NCBI GenBank assembly: GCA_034437075.1
Contig: DAOTVD010000066.1
Location: forward strand, 1 to 10,491
Length of the DNA: 10,491 nucleotides
Direction of reading: 5' to 3'
Source: DAOTVD01 sp034437075
GTDB taxonomy: Bacteria > Chloroflexota > Anaerolineae > Aggregatilineales > J027
The translations under genes were made by a program, and so were the position numbers. The notes under the pieces are model-generated. The model ran no database searches, had not been told where the DNA came from, and saw only the letters and a program-made list of their open reading frames with translations. Positions 1-8,900 of the stretch are shown piece after piece (the first letter of the stretch is position 1; the number at the start of each line of letters is the position of its first letter).

Positions 1-56
1 AAACGCCGCTTTGCGGCTGGTAGAGGGGGAAAACGACCCGAAACCGACACTTTTTG

Positions 57-94
57 CCCCTCTCCCAGGGCTGAAAGCCCGTTTGGGAGAGGGG
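57..94. repeat. Bulged hairpin intergenic repeat
   Basis: Arms cccctctccca (57-67) and tgggagagggg (84-94) are exact reverse complements. Inside them gggct (68-72) pairs with agccc (76-80) around a gaa loop, leaving a three-base bulge at 81-83, so the stem has 16 pairs. A T-run lies upstream of the hairpin, but no T-run follows it on either strand, so it does not look like a classical intrinsic terminator. From memory, GC-rich hairpins of this cccctctccc type recur between genes in Chloroflexota genomes; that is background knowledge and was not checked here. Confidence 0.7.
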
Positions 95-147
95 TTGGGG
101 TGAGGGCTGATGGACAGTTCAAAACAAACACAAATGTTTTTTCTGCC

Positions 148-175
148 AAAACCGAGGGCTTAAGCCCTCGGTTTT
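148..175. terminator. Perfect 28-bp palindrome, probable bidirectional terminator
   Basis: The 14-base arm aaaaccgagggctt (148-161) is followed directly by its exact reverse complement (162-175). Folded as RNA, it gives a GC-rich stem around a small ctta-type loop, with an A-run before and a T-run after. The structure therefore looks like an intrinsic terminator on both strands. No gene ending just upstream is visible, so it may serve a + strand gene that ends left of the window. It lies well ahead of the membrane protein gene and would insulate it from upstream reading. Confidence 0.6.
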
Positions 176-211
176 ATACGGATTTGTTTTGCGTTCTCCA
201 TGAGTAGTTAC

Positions 212-244
212 GCAATCGGTATAATTAAATCCTTGGAAAAGCCT
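212..244 (+). repeat. 33-bp dispersed repeat, copy 1
   Basis: The segment starting gcaatcggtat and ending ccttggaaaagcct matches 10244-10276 in the same orientation at 31 of 33 positions. The two differences are a versus c at position 13 of the repeat and t versus c at position 19. This copy contains TATAAT (220-225), which resembles a bacterial -10 box, but no good -35 box lies 16-18 bp upstream and the other copy reads tatact. A promoter role is therefore doubtful. Both copies sit just to the right of GC-rich hairpins in non-coding sequence. Confidence 0.75.
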
Positions 245-415
245 AATGTAACGCGCGCCTGAAAGCTGGCGGCCCATGTGGATTATCTCAGGGCGATTGC
301 TTTGCATACACAGATACTGTACACTGAGCGCGCGATGTATAGGGCGTATTGTGATGACCGTTCGCCTCGGCTACGACGCCCAACAGCGTATCGTCGCTTA
401 CTATCCGCCGCAAAG

Positions 416-2551
416 ATGACCATGCACACACTGCCGCGTTGGCTACGCTATTTAAGCCTCGTTTTGGGATATTACGGCCTGAGCGGGCTTGTTCTCAATC
501 GCCTGATCCTCAACATCGACCGCTATGTTGGTATTGGCGAAGGGTTTCTATCGGACTACTACCACGCGCATTGGAATTACTGGTGGATGCGCGAGGCCCT
601 GACCCAATCCGATCTGCGCGTCTACGAAACCAATTACATCCTCTTTCCGTATAACATCGACCTGAGTTTGCACACCCTGGCGGAATTTTGGTTCCCGTTA
701 TGGGCGCTCGTGGAGCCACTGACCAATCATTTCGTGGCCATGAACGTCATCTTGTGGAGTGGCCTAGCCTGGACGGGCGTGGCGACTTATTTCTTTTTGC
801 GCCAACAGGGCGCGCCGCCTGCCGCGGCTTGGGTCGGGGGCGCGTGGATGAGCCTGATGCCGGCCTTCACCTGGGCCGCCGCCATGACGCTGCCGCAGTA
901 TGTCGCGGGCTTTTGGTTCGTGGTTCCTTTTGCGCTATGGCATCACATCGCACTAACACGTAGCGCGCCTGCTGCGTTGCTGCTGGGCGTCGTTTTCTGG
1001 GGGATGCTCCTGACGGATCGGTCGAGCTTGTTGGTGGTGGCGCTGGGCTTGGCACCCTACGCGCTCTGGACGCTATACGCTACGCTGCCGCAACATCGAC
1101 TACGATTGCTGGCGCTGGGGGCCGTGCCCTTCGTCGTGCTCGGTGCGTTGGGCTGGTTTATCGCGCCCTTGCCAGATGTGCTGGCCTTTGACCGCAGCAC
1201 AGTCTCGCCGGCGGATTTGCAAAGTACGCGCAATTTTGCGTTGCCGCTGCGCGGTTTTTTGGGCTACGACGGCAATACGGATGATGGGCTGGGTATTTTG
1301 CTCGGCGCGTTGACGCTCATCTCGCTGGCTGTGCCCGCCCAGGATCGGGTGCGCTGGGTGTGGTTTGGGTTGGGCGCGTGGCTGATGCTGTTATCGCTCG
1401 GCCCCGATATACAAATTGGCAACATGCGCGTTGTGTTGCCCTATCGCTTGGTCTACGAGGCCACCGACGGCGTATTTCGCGCGGTGGCGCGTTTTGCGGC
1501 CTTGGGGGCGTTGTGCTGGCTGGTGTTTATAGGGCGCACCTGGTCGCCCTATGTACGGCGCTGGGCACCGAAGTGGCGCGTCTGGGGAGCGGCTCTGCTG
1601 TTGCTGGCGGTGCTGGCCAATTTGCGCGCGTTGCAGCCTTTCGAGGCCGGGCCGCCCATCCAGCCCTACGCCTTTCACCAGACCTTGCGCAACGACCCGG
1701 ATGACTACGTCCTGATTGATGTGCCCGTGTCCGTGGGGAGTGGCTGGATCAGCTATGGGAATTTTCAAGAGGCCCAATTCTACGCGCTGGATCATCATAA
1801 ACGCACGACGAACGGCCTGGTCGCGCGTTTACCGGGGGATGTGTACGGTTTTTTTCTCTTTAATCCGACCATCGGCTGGTTGGGCGGCTTCCGACCCCTG
1901 GACGAAGACCACGTCCGCGCGGAACTGGGCGAATTAATCGCTGTGTGGGGCGTGGGGTATATCAATGTCTACCAGGATTATCTCGGCCCTAGCCAAGCTG
2001 AGGAGATTATCAGCTTTTTGAACACGTTGGATTATCTCTGTCCCGTGACCGTAGAACGGGATGCGGTCTTTTTCCGCACGCGGGCGCATCCCGCATTTGA
2101 TGCTTGCCCGCCGCGCTGGCCCGCCAATGCAGCCCAGCAAATTGACATCGGCACACCGGGGGATGAGCGCTATCTGGGCGCGGGTTTTCATGGTGCCGAG
2201 GTTATCGGCGGGCCGCGCGCGCGCTGGATGGGCACCGCCCCCAGTGCCGAATTGTTTATCGACTTCCCCGACCAGCCCCCGGCGATGCTCGAAATAAATG
2301 TATTGGGGTTTGCCGAGCCGCAGAGCCTGACTATTTGGTTGGATGAGCTTGAGTTAGGGACGTTCGTTATCTCACCGACGGCGGGTTACCAGACCGTGCA
2401 AGTCCCCCTGCCGCCGGATTTACCCCCGCAGGATGGCTCGCGCCGCCTGCGCCTGGACTATCCCCCGCCACAAAGCCCCGCTGCACGGGGACTCTCGCCA
2501 GATGCCCGCCCGCTGAGCCTCGCGTTGGATTGGGTTCGTTTTCGCGATTAA
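416..2551 (+). CDS. Polytopic membrane protein, GT-C glycosyltransferase-like
   Basis: The product is a predicted integral membrane protein of about 711 residues. Its first ~410 residues contain many hydrophobic segments, starting with LSLVLGYYGLSGLVLN. The first outer loop carries a conserved-looking acidic/aromatic stretch, SDYYHAHWNYWW (about residues 46-57), followed by NYILFPYNIDLSLHTL. This layout recalls GT-C enzymes, which transfer sugars from lipid-linked donors and use an acidic residue in the first loop. After the last membrane segment comes a soluble region (VLIDVPVSV, HHKRTTNGLVARLP), then a beta-rich C-terminal domain of about 133 residues (GFHGAEVIGG ... LALDWVRFRD) that may bind carbohydrate. 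No exact family or substrate was recognised. The frame stays open upstream to an ATG at 278, but that 46-residue extension is charged and not membrane-like. No candidate start has a clear Shine-Dalgarno site; ATG 416 or 422 gives the most natural N-terminus. The gene converges on the Ser/Thr kinase gene, with 10 bp between stops. Confidence 0.7.
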   Translation: MTMHTLPRWLRYLSLVLGYYGLSGLVLNRLILNIDRYVGIGEGFLSDYYHAHWNYWWMREALTQSDLRVYETNYILFPYNIDLSLHTLAEFWFPLWALVEPLTNHFVAMNVILWSGLAWTGVATYFFLRQQGAPPAAAWVGGAWMSLMPAFTWAAAMTLPQYVAGFWFVVPFALWHHIALTRSAPAALLLGVVFWGMLLTDRSSLLVVALGLAPYALWTLYATLPQHRLRLLALGAVPFVVLGALGWFIAPLPDVLAFDRSTVSPADLQSTRNFALPLRGFLGYDGNTDDGLGILLGALTLISLAVPAQDRVRWVWFGLGAWLMLLSLGPDIQIGNMRVVLPYRLVYEATDGVFRAVARFAALGALCWLVFIGRTWSPYVRRWAPKWRVWGAALLLLAVLANLRALQPFEAGPPIQPYAFHQTLRNDPDDYVLIDVPVSVGSGWISYGNFQEAQFYALDHHKRTTNGLVARLPGDVYGFFLFNPTIGWLGGFRPLDEDHVRAELGELIAVWGVGYINVYQDYLGPSQAEEIISFLNTLDYLCPVTVERDAVFFRTRAHPAFDACPPRWPANAAQQIDIGTPGDERYLGAGFHGAEVIGGPRARWMGTAPSAELFIDFPDQPPAMLEINVLGFAEPQSLTIWLDELELGTFVISPTAGYQTVQVPLPPDLPPQDGSRRLRLDYPPPQSPAARGLSPDARPLSLALDWVRFRD

Positions 2552-2561
2552 AGGCCCAGCA

Positions 2562-5500
2562 TCAGACGGCCAGGGCTCGCGCCGCTTCGGCGGCAGACGC
2601 CGCGCCGAGTGTATCATAAAGTTGGATGGCCTGCTGGCGCAAGGTCGCGCGCTCGGCATCACCAGCGGGCAATAGCCGGGCCAGGTGATAGGCCGCATGG
2701 GCGCGATAATACGGGACATCCAGGCTTTCGGCCTCTTGCCAGGCTTGGCGCAGGTTACGCTCGGCCCGCTCGAAAGCATCATTCAGGCGCGAGAACTCGC
2801 CCTGGTAGAGCCAGGCTAGGGGGCGGCTGAGGTCGTACAGTTGCGCGAAGCGTTGTAAATGGCGTAAGGTCGCCCGCGCGGTGGCTTTGTCGCCCTCGTC
2901 CCCCGATTGGCCCCATAAGCGCAAGTGATAATCCGCCAGCCAGGCATAGCACTCCGTCAGGTTGAACACAGCGGGCGCGTCAGCTTCGACCACAGCGCGT
3001 AAGGCGTCGCCATGCGGCGCGGCGGCGGATAAGTCATCCTCGGCCAGGGCGCACCCCAGCCATACACCATCATACAGGATGCGCAGTAACCCGTCCGTCG
3101 CGTGGGCTTGCTGGGCAAGTTCGCGCGCCTGCGCCGGGTTGCCCCGTGCCAGGGCACAACGCGCCATTCCCAACGCGCCCCAGGCGTGATAATCGGGCTG
3201 GGTGGCCAGGGCCGAAAATGTCGCGTGGGCGGTTTCCCACTGGCCCATGAAATAGTCACATTCCGCGCGCAAGGCCAATATCAGGGATGTATCATCGCCT
3301 AAGTCGTCAAACAACATTCTCGCCGCTGCCCAATCCCCTTTGCCCAGCGCATACGCGGCCTGGATGATCCCCACGGCTAGGCGCGTTTCGGGCGAAAAAT
3401 CCGCTAGGGCGTCTTCCGTGGGGGCGGGGTGCTGGCGCAGTTGCTCGCACAGAGTTTGCTCCTGGCTACTCAGCAGCAAGATATTATCCGTCAGGGGGAT
3501 ATCGCGCCGCAGGTAAGCGAGCGCACGCAGGCTATGCTGCACCCCCAGTTCGGTATCGTGCAAAGACCAATGCGCTTCGGCAATTTCTTGTTCTAGCATG
3601 GCCAGATCAACGGGGTGCAATGCTAGCTCTAGGGCGCGCAGCAAGGCGCGGTTGAAGAACATGAGCGCGTCGCGGTAGGCGCCGATGGCCAGCGCGTATT
3701 GTCCGGCCACATTAGCGTAGTAATATTCGGCCTCGTGATTGCCCGCTTCGCCCCAATGCAGGGTTAGGGCTGCCGCGCGGGAGCGATCATAGGGGTAAAT
3801 GGCCTCGATGGCTTCGGCGATTTCTTGGTGCATTGTTTGGCGCTGCGCTGTGCCCAGTTCCGCGAGCATGGCCTCACGCAGCTTATCGTGCGCGAAGCGC
3901 CAATGGTCTTCGTCGGCTTCCAGCACGGCGGCATTCGCGGCAATGGCCAGCCACCGATCAAAATCTGCGCTCGGTAGCAGATAGCGCAACACGGCCAAAT
4001 CGAGTTGGCGACCCGCCACCGCCGCGTAGGCCAGCGGGTGCCAGGCTTCGTCTGGCAGCTTAGCCAGGCGTCGTTGCACCACTTGGCGCACGCCCCCCGC
4101 AAAGACGTTTTCGGGCAAGGTTTGGTAGCCGATATCTTGTAGGCTGCCCGCGGTTTGGGCCAGCGCGCGCACGACTTCGATAATAAAGAAGACGTTGCCC
4201 TCGGTTTCGCGATGCAGCAAATTAACGATCTGGGGCAGGCGTCCGGCTTCGCCCAACATGCTGACGCTCAGCGCGGCGACATGCTCGGTGCGCAGACGTT
4301 CTAGGCGTAGGAGTTGCATCGCGGGCAGTTCGGCGGGCAAGCCGGGCCGTTCGTCATCCCGAAAGCTGCCGATAATCAACAGCGGCAGGTCATCCAACAC
4401 CTCCACTAGCAAGCGCAAGGGCAGCAGGCTTTCGACCGTCCAATGCAAATCTTCCAACAATAACACGACGAGATCGCGCTGGCGCTGGAAAAGCCCCACA
4501 ATTGTTTGCGCCAACACCTGCTGACGACTCTCCTCGGGGCTGGGGGCTTCGGGGATGGACCGCCCCACGAGCGCCTCGACATCCGGGATGAGGTCGCGCA
4601 AAATGGCGGCTTCTTCGTCGCTGAGTCCTGTATGCAACACCAGGCGCCGCAGCGGCTCGCGCCAGATGTGGAAGGGCGTGCCCAACGACATGGTCGCCTG
4701 GCCTTTGAGCACCAGCGCGCCCTCTACGAGGGCCAGCGTGCGCAGTTCATCCAATAGGCGGGATTTCCCCACGCCGCTTTCGCCCCCCACCAACCACGCG
4801 CTGCCCCGGCCTGTGGTGGCCATCTGCAAGGCGTCCGCCAGGATATTGAGTTCGTCGTCGCGCCCCACGAAGCGCGCGGCTTGCAGGTAACTCTCGCGGA
4901 TGGCGATGCTTTCGGCGGGCGGTGGCGCTTCCACCGCGCGGCAGAGTTCTATAATAGCGTGCTGGGCGGTCTCGTAGCGCGATTGCGGATCGCGCGAGAT
5001 GAGGCGCCAAACGACCGCCGCCAAGTTGGCATTTTCCAAGAGCGACATATCATATTCCGCGTCCAATTTCTGGCGGATCAACGCGGTGGGGGATTCCGTC
5101 TGAAAGAGCTTGTACCCGGTGAGCATCTCATAGGCGATGACCCCCAGCGAATACAGGTCGGATTGTTCGCTAGCGGGCACGCCGTCCAGCAATTCGGGTG
5201 CCATATACGTCAGCGTACCCGCGACATTGGCCAGCCCATCTTGCTGTTGGGTGCTGCTAATCACCGATAGGCCAAAATCCAACAATTTGACCTGGCCATC
5301 TTCCAGGGCGATATTGCCTGGTTTTAAGTCCCGGTGGATGATATTCCGGCGGTGCAGGTAATCTAGCGCTTGCAACACCTGCACGATGACATCAATTTTT
5401 TCGCGAAGCGGACGTTGCCAGGTGGCGTGGACGGGGGTCTGCGGGTCGCGCAGAAAGCGCATCGTAAAGAATGGGTGCGCCTGTTCGGAAAATCCGTAGT

Positions 5501-5792
5501 CCAGCACGCTGATGATATGCGGATGCCGTAACGAGGCGAGCACCTTAAATTCCTGGGCCAAGGCCAGGCGCAGGTCGCTATGGGCATGGCGAAAGGGCGA
5601 GCCGTCTTCGTTCACGAGCTTGACTTGCTTTAGGGCGACCGTCTTGCTCGTGAGCCGGTCGGTGGCGCGATAGACCGTGCCCATGCCACCTGTGCCGATG
5701 ACCTCTTGTATATCATAGCGATGGTGAACAAAACGACCCAAATCTACTATCATTTGTGCGGCTTTTTCCACTTTCATATATAATGTGGCCAC
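2562..5792 (-). CDS. Ser/Thr protein kinase fused to AAA-type ATPase and TPR-like region
   Basis: This large cytoplasmic signalling protein has up to 1076 residues (numbered from GTG 5792). The N-terminal PknB-type kinase domain (about 26-285) looks active: glycine loop GTGGMGTVY (33-41), Lys55 in VALK, Glu81, HRDLKPGN (153-160), DFG (172-174) and APE (198-200). After a linker comes an AAA_16-like ATPase module: FVGRDDEL (308-315), Walker A GGESGVGKS (336-344) and Walker B LVVLLLEDLHW (441-451). The remainder to the end is alpha-helical and Ala/Leu-rich with TPR-like pairs, for example GMARCALARGNPAQARELA. No membrane segment, HTH or other output domain is seen. The layout recalls the front part of cyanobacterial HstK-type kinases, but without their GAF-histidine kinase end. 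Start choice is uncertain: the GTG at 5792 overlaps the only SD-like sequence (gaaagg), so ATG 5777 or ATG 5753 may be the real start. It is divergent from the Amt-sensor gene. Confidence 0.9.
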   Translation of the reverse strand: MATLYMKVEKAAQMIVDLGRFVHHRYDIQEVIGTGGMGTVYRATDRLTSKTVALKQVKLVNEDGSPFRHAHSDLRLALAQEFKVLASLRHPHIISVLDYGFSEQAHPFFTMRFLRDPQTPVHATWQRPLREKIDVIVQVLQALDYLHRRNIIHRDLKPGNIALEDGQVKLLDFGLSVISSTQQQDGLANVAGTLTYMAPELLDGVPASEQSDLYSLGVIAYEMLTGYKLFQTESPTALIRQKLDAEYDMSLLENANLAAVVWRLISRDPQSRYETAQHAIIELCRAVEAPPPAESIAIRESYLQAARFVGRDDELNILADALQMATTGRGSAWLVGGESGVGKSRLLDELRTLALVEGALVLKGQATMSLGTPFHIWREPLRRLVLHTGLSDEEAAILRDLIPDVEALVGRSIPEAPSPEESRQQVLAQTIVGLFQRQRDLVVLLLEDLHWTVESLLPLRLLVEVLDDLPLLIIGSFRDDERPGLPAELPAMQLLRLERLRTEHVAALSVSMLGEAGRLPQIVNLLHRETEGNVFFIIEVVRALAQTAGSLQDIGYQTLPENVFAGGVRQVVQRRLAKLPDEAWHPLAYAAVAGRQLDLAVLRYLLPSADFDRWLAIAANAAVLEADEDHWRFAHDKLREAMLAELGTAQRQTMHQEIAEAIEAIYPYDRSRAAALTLHWGEAGNHEAEYYYANVAGQYALAIGAYRDALMFFNRALLRALELALHPVDLAMLEQEIAEAHWSLHDTELGVQHSLRALAYLRRDIPLTDNILLLSSQEQTLCEQLRQHPAPTEDALADFSPETRLAVGIIQAAYALGKGDWAAARMLFDDLGDDTSLILALRAECDYFMGQWETAHATFSALATQPDYHAWGALGMARCALARGNPAQARELAQQAHATDGLLRILYDGVWLGCALAEDDLSAAAPHGDALRAVVEADAPAVFNLTECYAWLADYHLRLWGQSGDEGDKATARATLRHLQRFAQLYDLSRPLAWLYQGEFSRLNDAFERAERNLRQAWQEAESLDVPYYRAHAAYHLARLLPAGDAERATLRQQAIQLYDTLGAASAAEAARALAV

Positions 5793-5969
5793 CTTTCAGG
5801 CTATTGTAACACCAAGTCCACTTGCATGTTGGTTATTTTGTCGTGCTTGGTGGCGAACAAGCGTCGTCAAAATGAAGTTCATACGGAAATCTAACCGGTT
5901 TTTACCTTATAGATAATCGACCATCATACGCGGCGTTGGGCTAGTTGGGCTATATGAGGAGACACACTG
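5793..5969. promoter_or_regulatory. Divergent intergenic region between two signalling genes
   Basis: This 177-bp gap separates the starts of the Ser/Thr kinase gene (leftward) and the Amt-sensor kinase gene (rightward), so promoters for both should lie here; that is inferred from gene orientation. An AT-rich stretch, ttatagataat (5907-5917), is a possible -10 region for the rightward gene. On the minus strand tacaat (complement of 5803-5808) could be a -10 box for the leftward gene. Neither has a convincing -35 partner. A clear ribosome site, gaggag (5956-5961), lies 8 bases before ATG 5970. No convincing operator was found. Confidence 0.4.
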
Positions 5970-8900
5970 ATGGAAAATATTGATCTGCTGTGGGTGCTGC
6001 TGTGCGCGGCGCTGGTCTTCATGATGCAAATGGGCTTTCTGTCTTTGGAGACCGGCTTAACGCGCAGCAAAAACAATATCAATGTCGCCACCAAAAACAT
6101 GGCCGATTTCAGCATCAGCACCTTGTTGTTTTGGGGCTTCGGCTTTGCGCTGATGTTTGGCACCAGCGAGGCAGGCTGGCTGGGCACCTCGGATTTCTTG
6201 CTCGATTTTTCGCTGGATAACCCCGATACGATGGTTTTTTTCGTGTTTCAGGTGATGTTCTGCGGCACGGCCATCACCATTATGTCGGGCGCGGTAGCCG
6301 AGCGCATGCACTTTGTCGGCTATCTGATCGTTGCGGGGGTGGTCGCGGGCTTGGTGTATCCGGTGTTTGGCCACTGGGCCTGGAACGGTATCGACACCGG
6401 GACGGCCACAGGCTGGCTGAAGGAACAGGGTTTTGTCGATTTCGCAGGATCAACGGTGGTGCATAGCGTGGGGGGCTGGGCCGCGCTGGCGGTGTTGTTG
6501 GTGATCGGCCCGCGCACGGGGCGCTTTGCTGAAGACGGCACCCCGCGCCAGATTCCGGGCTCCAATTTGCCCCTGGCCGTGTTGGGGACGTTGCTCTTGT
6601 GGTTTGGTTGGTTCGGCTTCAATGGCGGCAGCACCTTGGCCTTTAACAGCCAAGCGATTTATGCGCTGTTGAATACGGTCATTGCGGGGTCGTCGGGTTT
6701 GCTGGGGGGGCTTGTCCTCAGCCGATTTTATGCGGGGCGCGTGCAAGTGCACACCATGCTGAATGGCGTGCTGGGCGGGCTGGTGGCCATCACCGCGAGC
6801 GCCAACAGCGTAGAACCAGAAGCCGCTTTTCTGATCGGCCTGCTGGGCGCGGTTATCATGATGCTGTGCGTCAGCCTGCTCGAACGCCTGCGCATTGATG
6901 ACGCCGTTGGCGCGGTGCCGGCCCACCTGGGCGCGGGTATCTGGGGCACGCTGGCGGTGGGCATCTTCGCGGATTTAGATCGGCTGGGCACGGGCTTAAC
7001 GCGCATCGAGCAAATCGGCGTGCAGGGCTTGGGGATCGTCGTCTGCGGGGTGTGGACGTTTGGCGTCACATACCTGGTCGTGAGCATTTTTAACCGCTTT
7101 AAGCCCCTGCGCGTGACCCCCGAACAAGAGCAAATCGGCTTGAATATCGCCGAGCACAACGCGCGAACCGATTTGCTGGATTTATTCGCCGCCATGGACG
7201 AGCAAGCCGCTTCCGGCGACGTGAGCAAGCGCGTTCCTGTGGAACCCTTCACGGAGGTCGGGCGCATTGCCGTGCGGTATAACGCCGTGATGGACGCGCT
7301 AGAAGGGGCCATCCTGCGCACGGATGCCATTATTCGTAATGCCATGGATGCCATCATCACCTTTACGCACGATACATTCATCATCCAAAGCATGAACCCC
7401 GCCGCCGAAGTCGCTTTTGGGGTGTCCGAAAGCCAGGCCAAGGGGCGCCCGCTGACCTCTTTACTCGCGGATACGTCCGGCGAACTGGGCACGCTGTTTC
7501 AGGATTTGGCGGGCAGCAACAACCACCGCGAATTGCAAGCCCGGCGCGAGGATGGCAGTGTGTTCCCGGTGGAGGTCGCGGTTTCGCGCGGCGAGATCAA
7601 CGGCGAGCCGTTCTACGCGGGCACCTTTCGTGATATTTCTGAGCGCAAGCGGGCCCGCGAGGCCGAACAACGCCAACTGGCCACTGCCGAGGCTCTGCAT
7701 CAGATTGGCCTGGTGCTCAATAGCACGCTAGACCGCGAAAAATTGCTGGCCTTCATCGAGAATATTCTGCTGCTGGTGCCGCGTGTGCTGCCGCATGATT
7801 CCGCGTCGATCTGGTTGGAGGATACGATTGGGGTCTGGCGAGTTGTGGCCAACGTGGGGTTCGACCAACACGGCGCAGACACGCGCGAAAAACTGGCCGA
7901 ATTGCGCTTTTCGCCCAGCGAAAACGCGCGCTTTCGCCAGATTATCGAGCATGAAATGCCCGTCATCATCCCCGACACCGGCCAAGACGCGACCTGGGTT
8001 GATCTGCCAGACATGCCGCCGATTTACTCTTGGGCTGCCGCGCCCATCGTCGTGGAAAATCGGGTCATCGGCGCCTTGATGATCGACCACCAACAGCGCG
8101 GTTTTTATAACGATAGCCACCGAACGATCTTAGAAGCCATCGCTACTCAGATTTCAATTGCCGTGCAAAATGCGCGCCTGTACGAACGCATGGCGGAATA
8201 CGCCGCGCGAGCCGAAGCGGCCAGCGAAGCCAAAAGCGCCTTTCTGGCCAATGTCAGCCACGAGCTTCGCACCCCGCTAACGTCGGTGATTGGCTTCGCG
8301 AATATCATCAAAAAACGGCTGGATCAAAACCTGATTCCGAACGTCGAAGCGGTGGATAAAAAGACCGAGCGCGCCATCAAACAAGTGACCGCTAACATCG
8401 ACATTATCATTTCGGAGGGCTCGCGCCTGACCTCGCTGATTAACGATGTGCTCGACCTGGCCAAGATCGAAGCGGGTAAGCTGGATTGGCACATGAAAAC
8501 CATCGGCATTGGGGGCGTCATCGAACAAGCGACCGCCGCCACGACCAGTTTATTCGATGAGAAAAATCTGCCGTTGCATGTGCATATCGAGGAAGATTTG
8601 CCGCAGATTGTCGGCGACCACGACCGCTTGGTGCAGGTGATCATTAACCTGGTGTCCAATGCGGTCAAATTCACGGACGAAGGCCACGTCACCGTCCGCG
8701 CCGAACGGGTAGACGACGAATTGCGCGTCAGCGTTATTGACACCGGGCCAGGCATCGCGCCAAAAGACCACCAAACTGTTTTCGAGCAGTTTCGCCAGGT
8801 GGGCGATACTTTGACGGATAAACCCAAAGGCACGGGGCTAGGCTTGCCCATTTGTAAGCAGATCGTAGAATACCACGGCGGTAAGCTGTGGCTAGAAAGC

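Noticed and set aside
220..225. TATAAT as the promoter of the membrane protein gene
   Set aside because: There is no acceptable -35 box at 16-18 bp, and the motif belongs to a dispersed repeat whose other copy has tatact and does not precede a rightward gene.
119..307. 62-codon minus-strand frame at the left end
   Set aside because: It runs across the 28-bp palindrome and the 33-bp repeat. Its translation resembles no protein and the sequence is better explained by these elements.
2581..2594. Hairpin gccgc-ttcg-gcggc just past the convergent stops as a terminator for the membrane protein gene
   Set aside because: The stem is only five pairs with no T-run after it, and it lies inside the Ala-rich C-terminal coding end of the Ser/Thr kinase, where such GC palindromes arise from codon use.
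5810..5852. Inverted repeat caccaag / cttggtg with a 29-bp spacer in the divergent intergenic region
   Set aside because: Seven-base arms with a long spacer are expected by chance about once in a region of this size, so it is not evidence of an operator.
6728..7492. 254-codon open frame on the minus strand inside the Amt-sensor gene
   Set aside because: It lies antisense to a gene with clear domain motifs in the other strand. The translation is rich in Ser, Pro and Arg with no recognisable domain, as expected for a shadow frame in GC-rich DNA.
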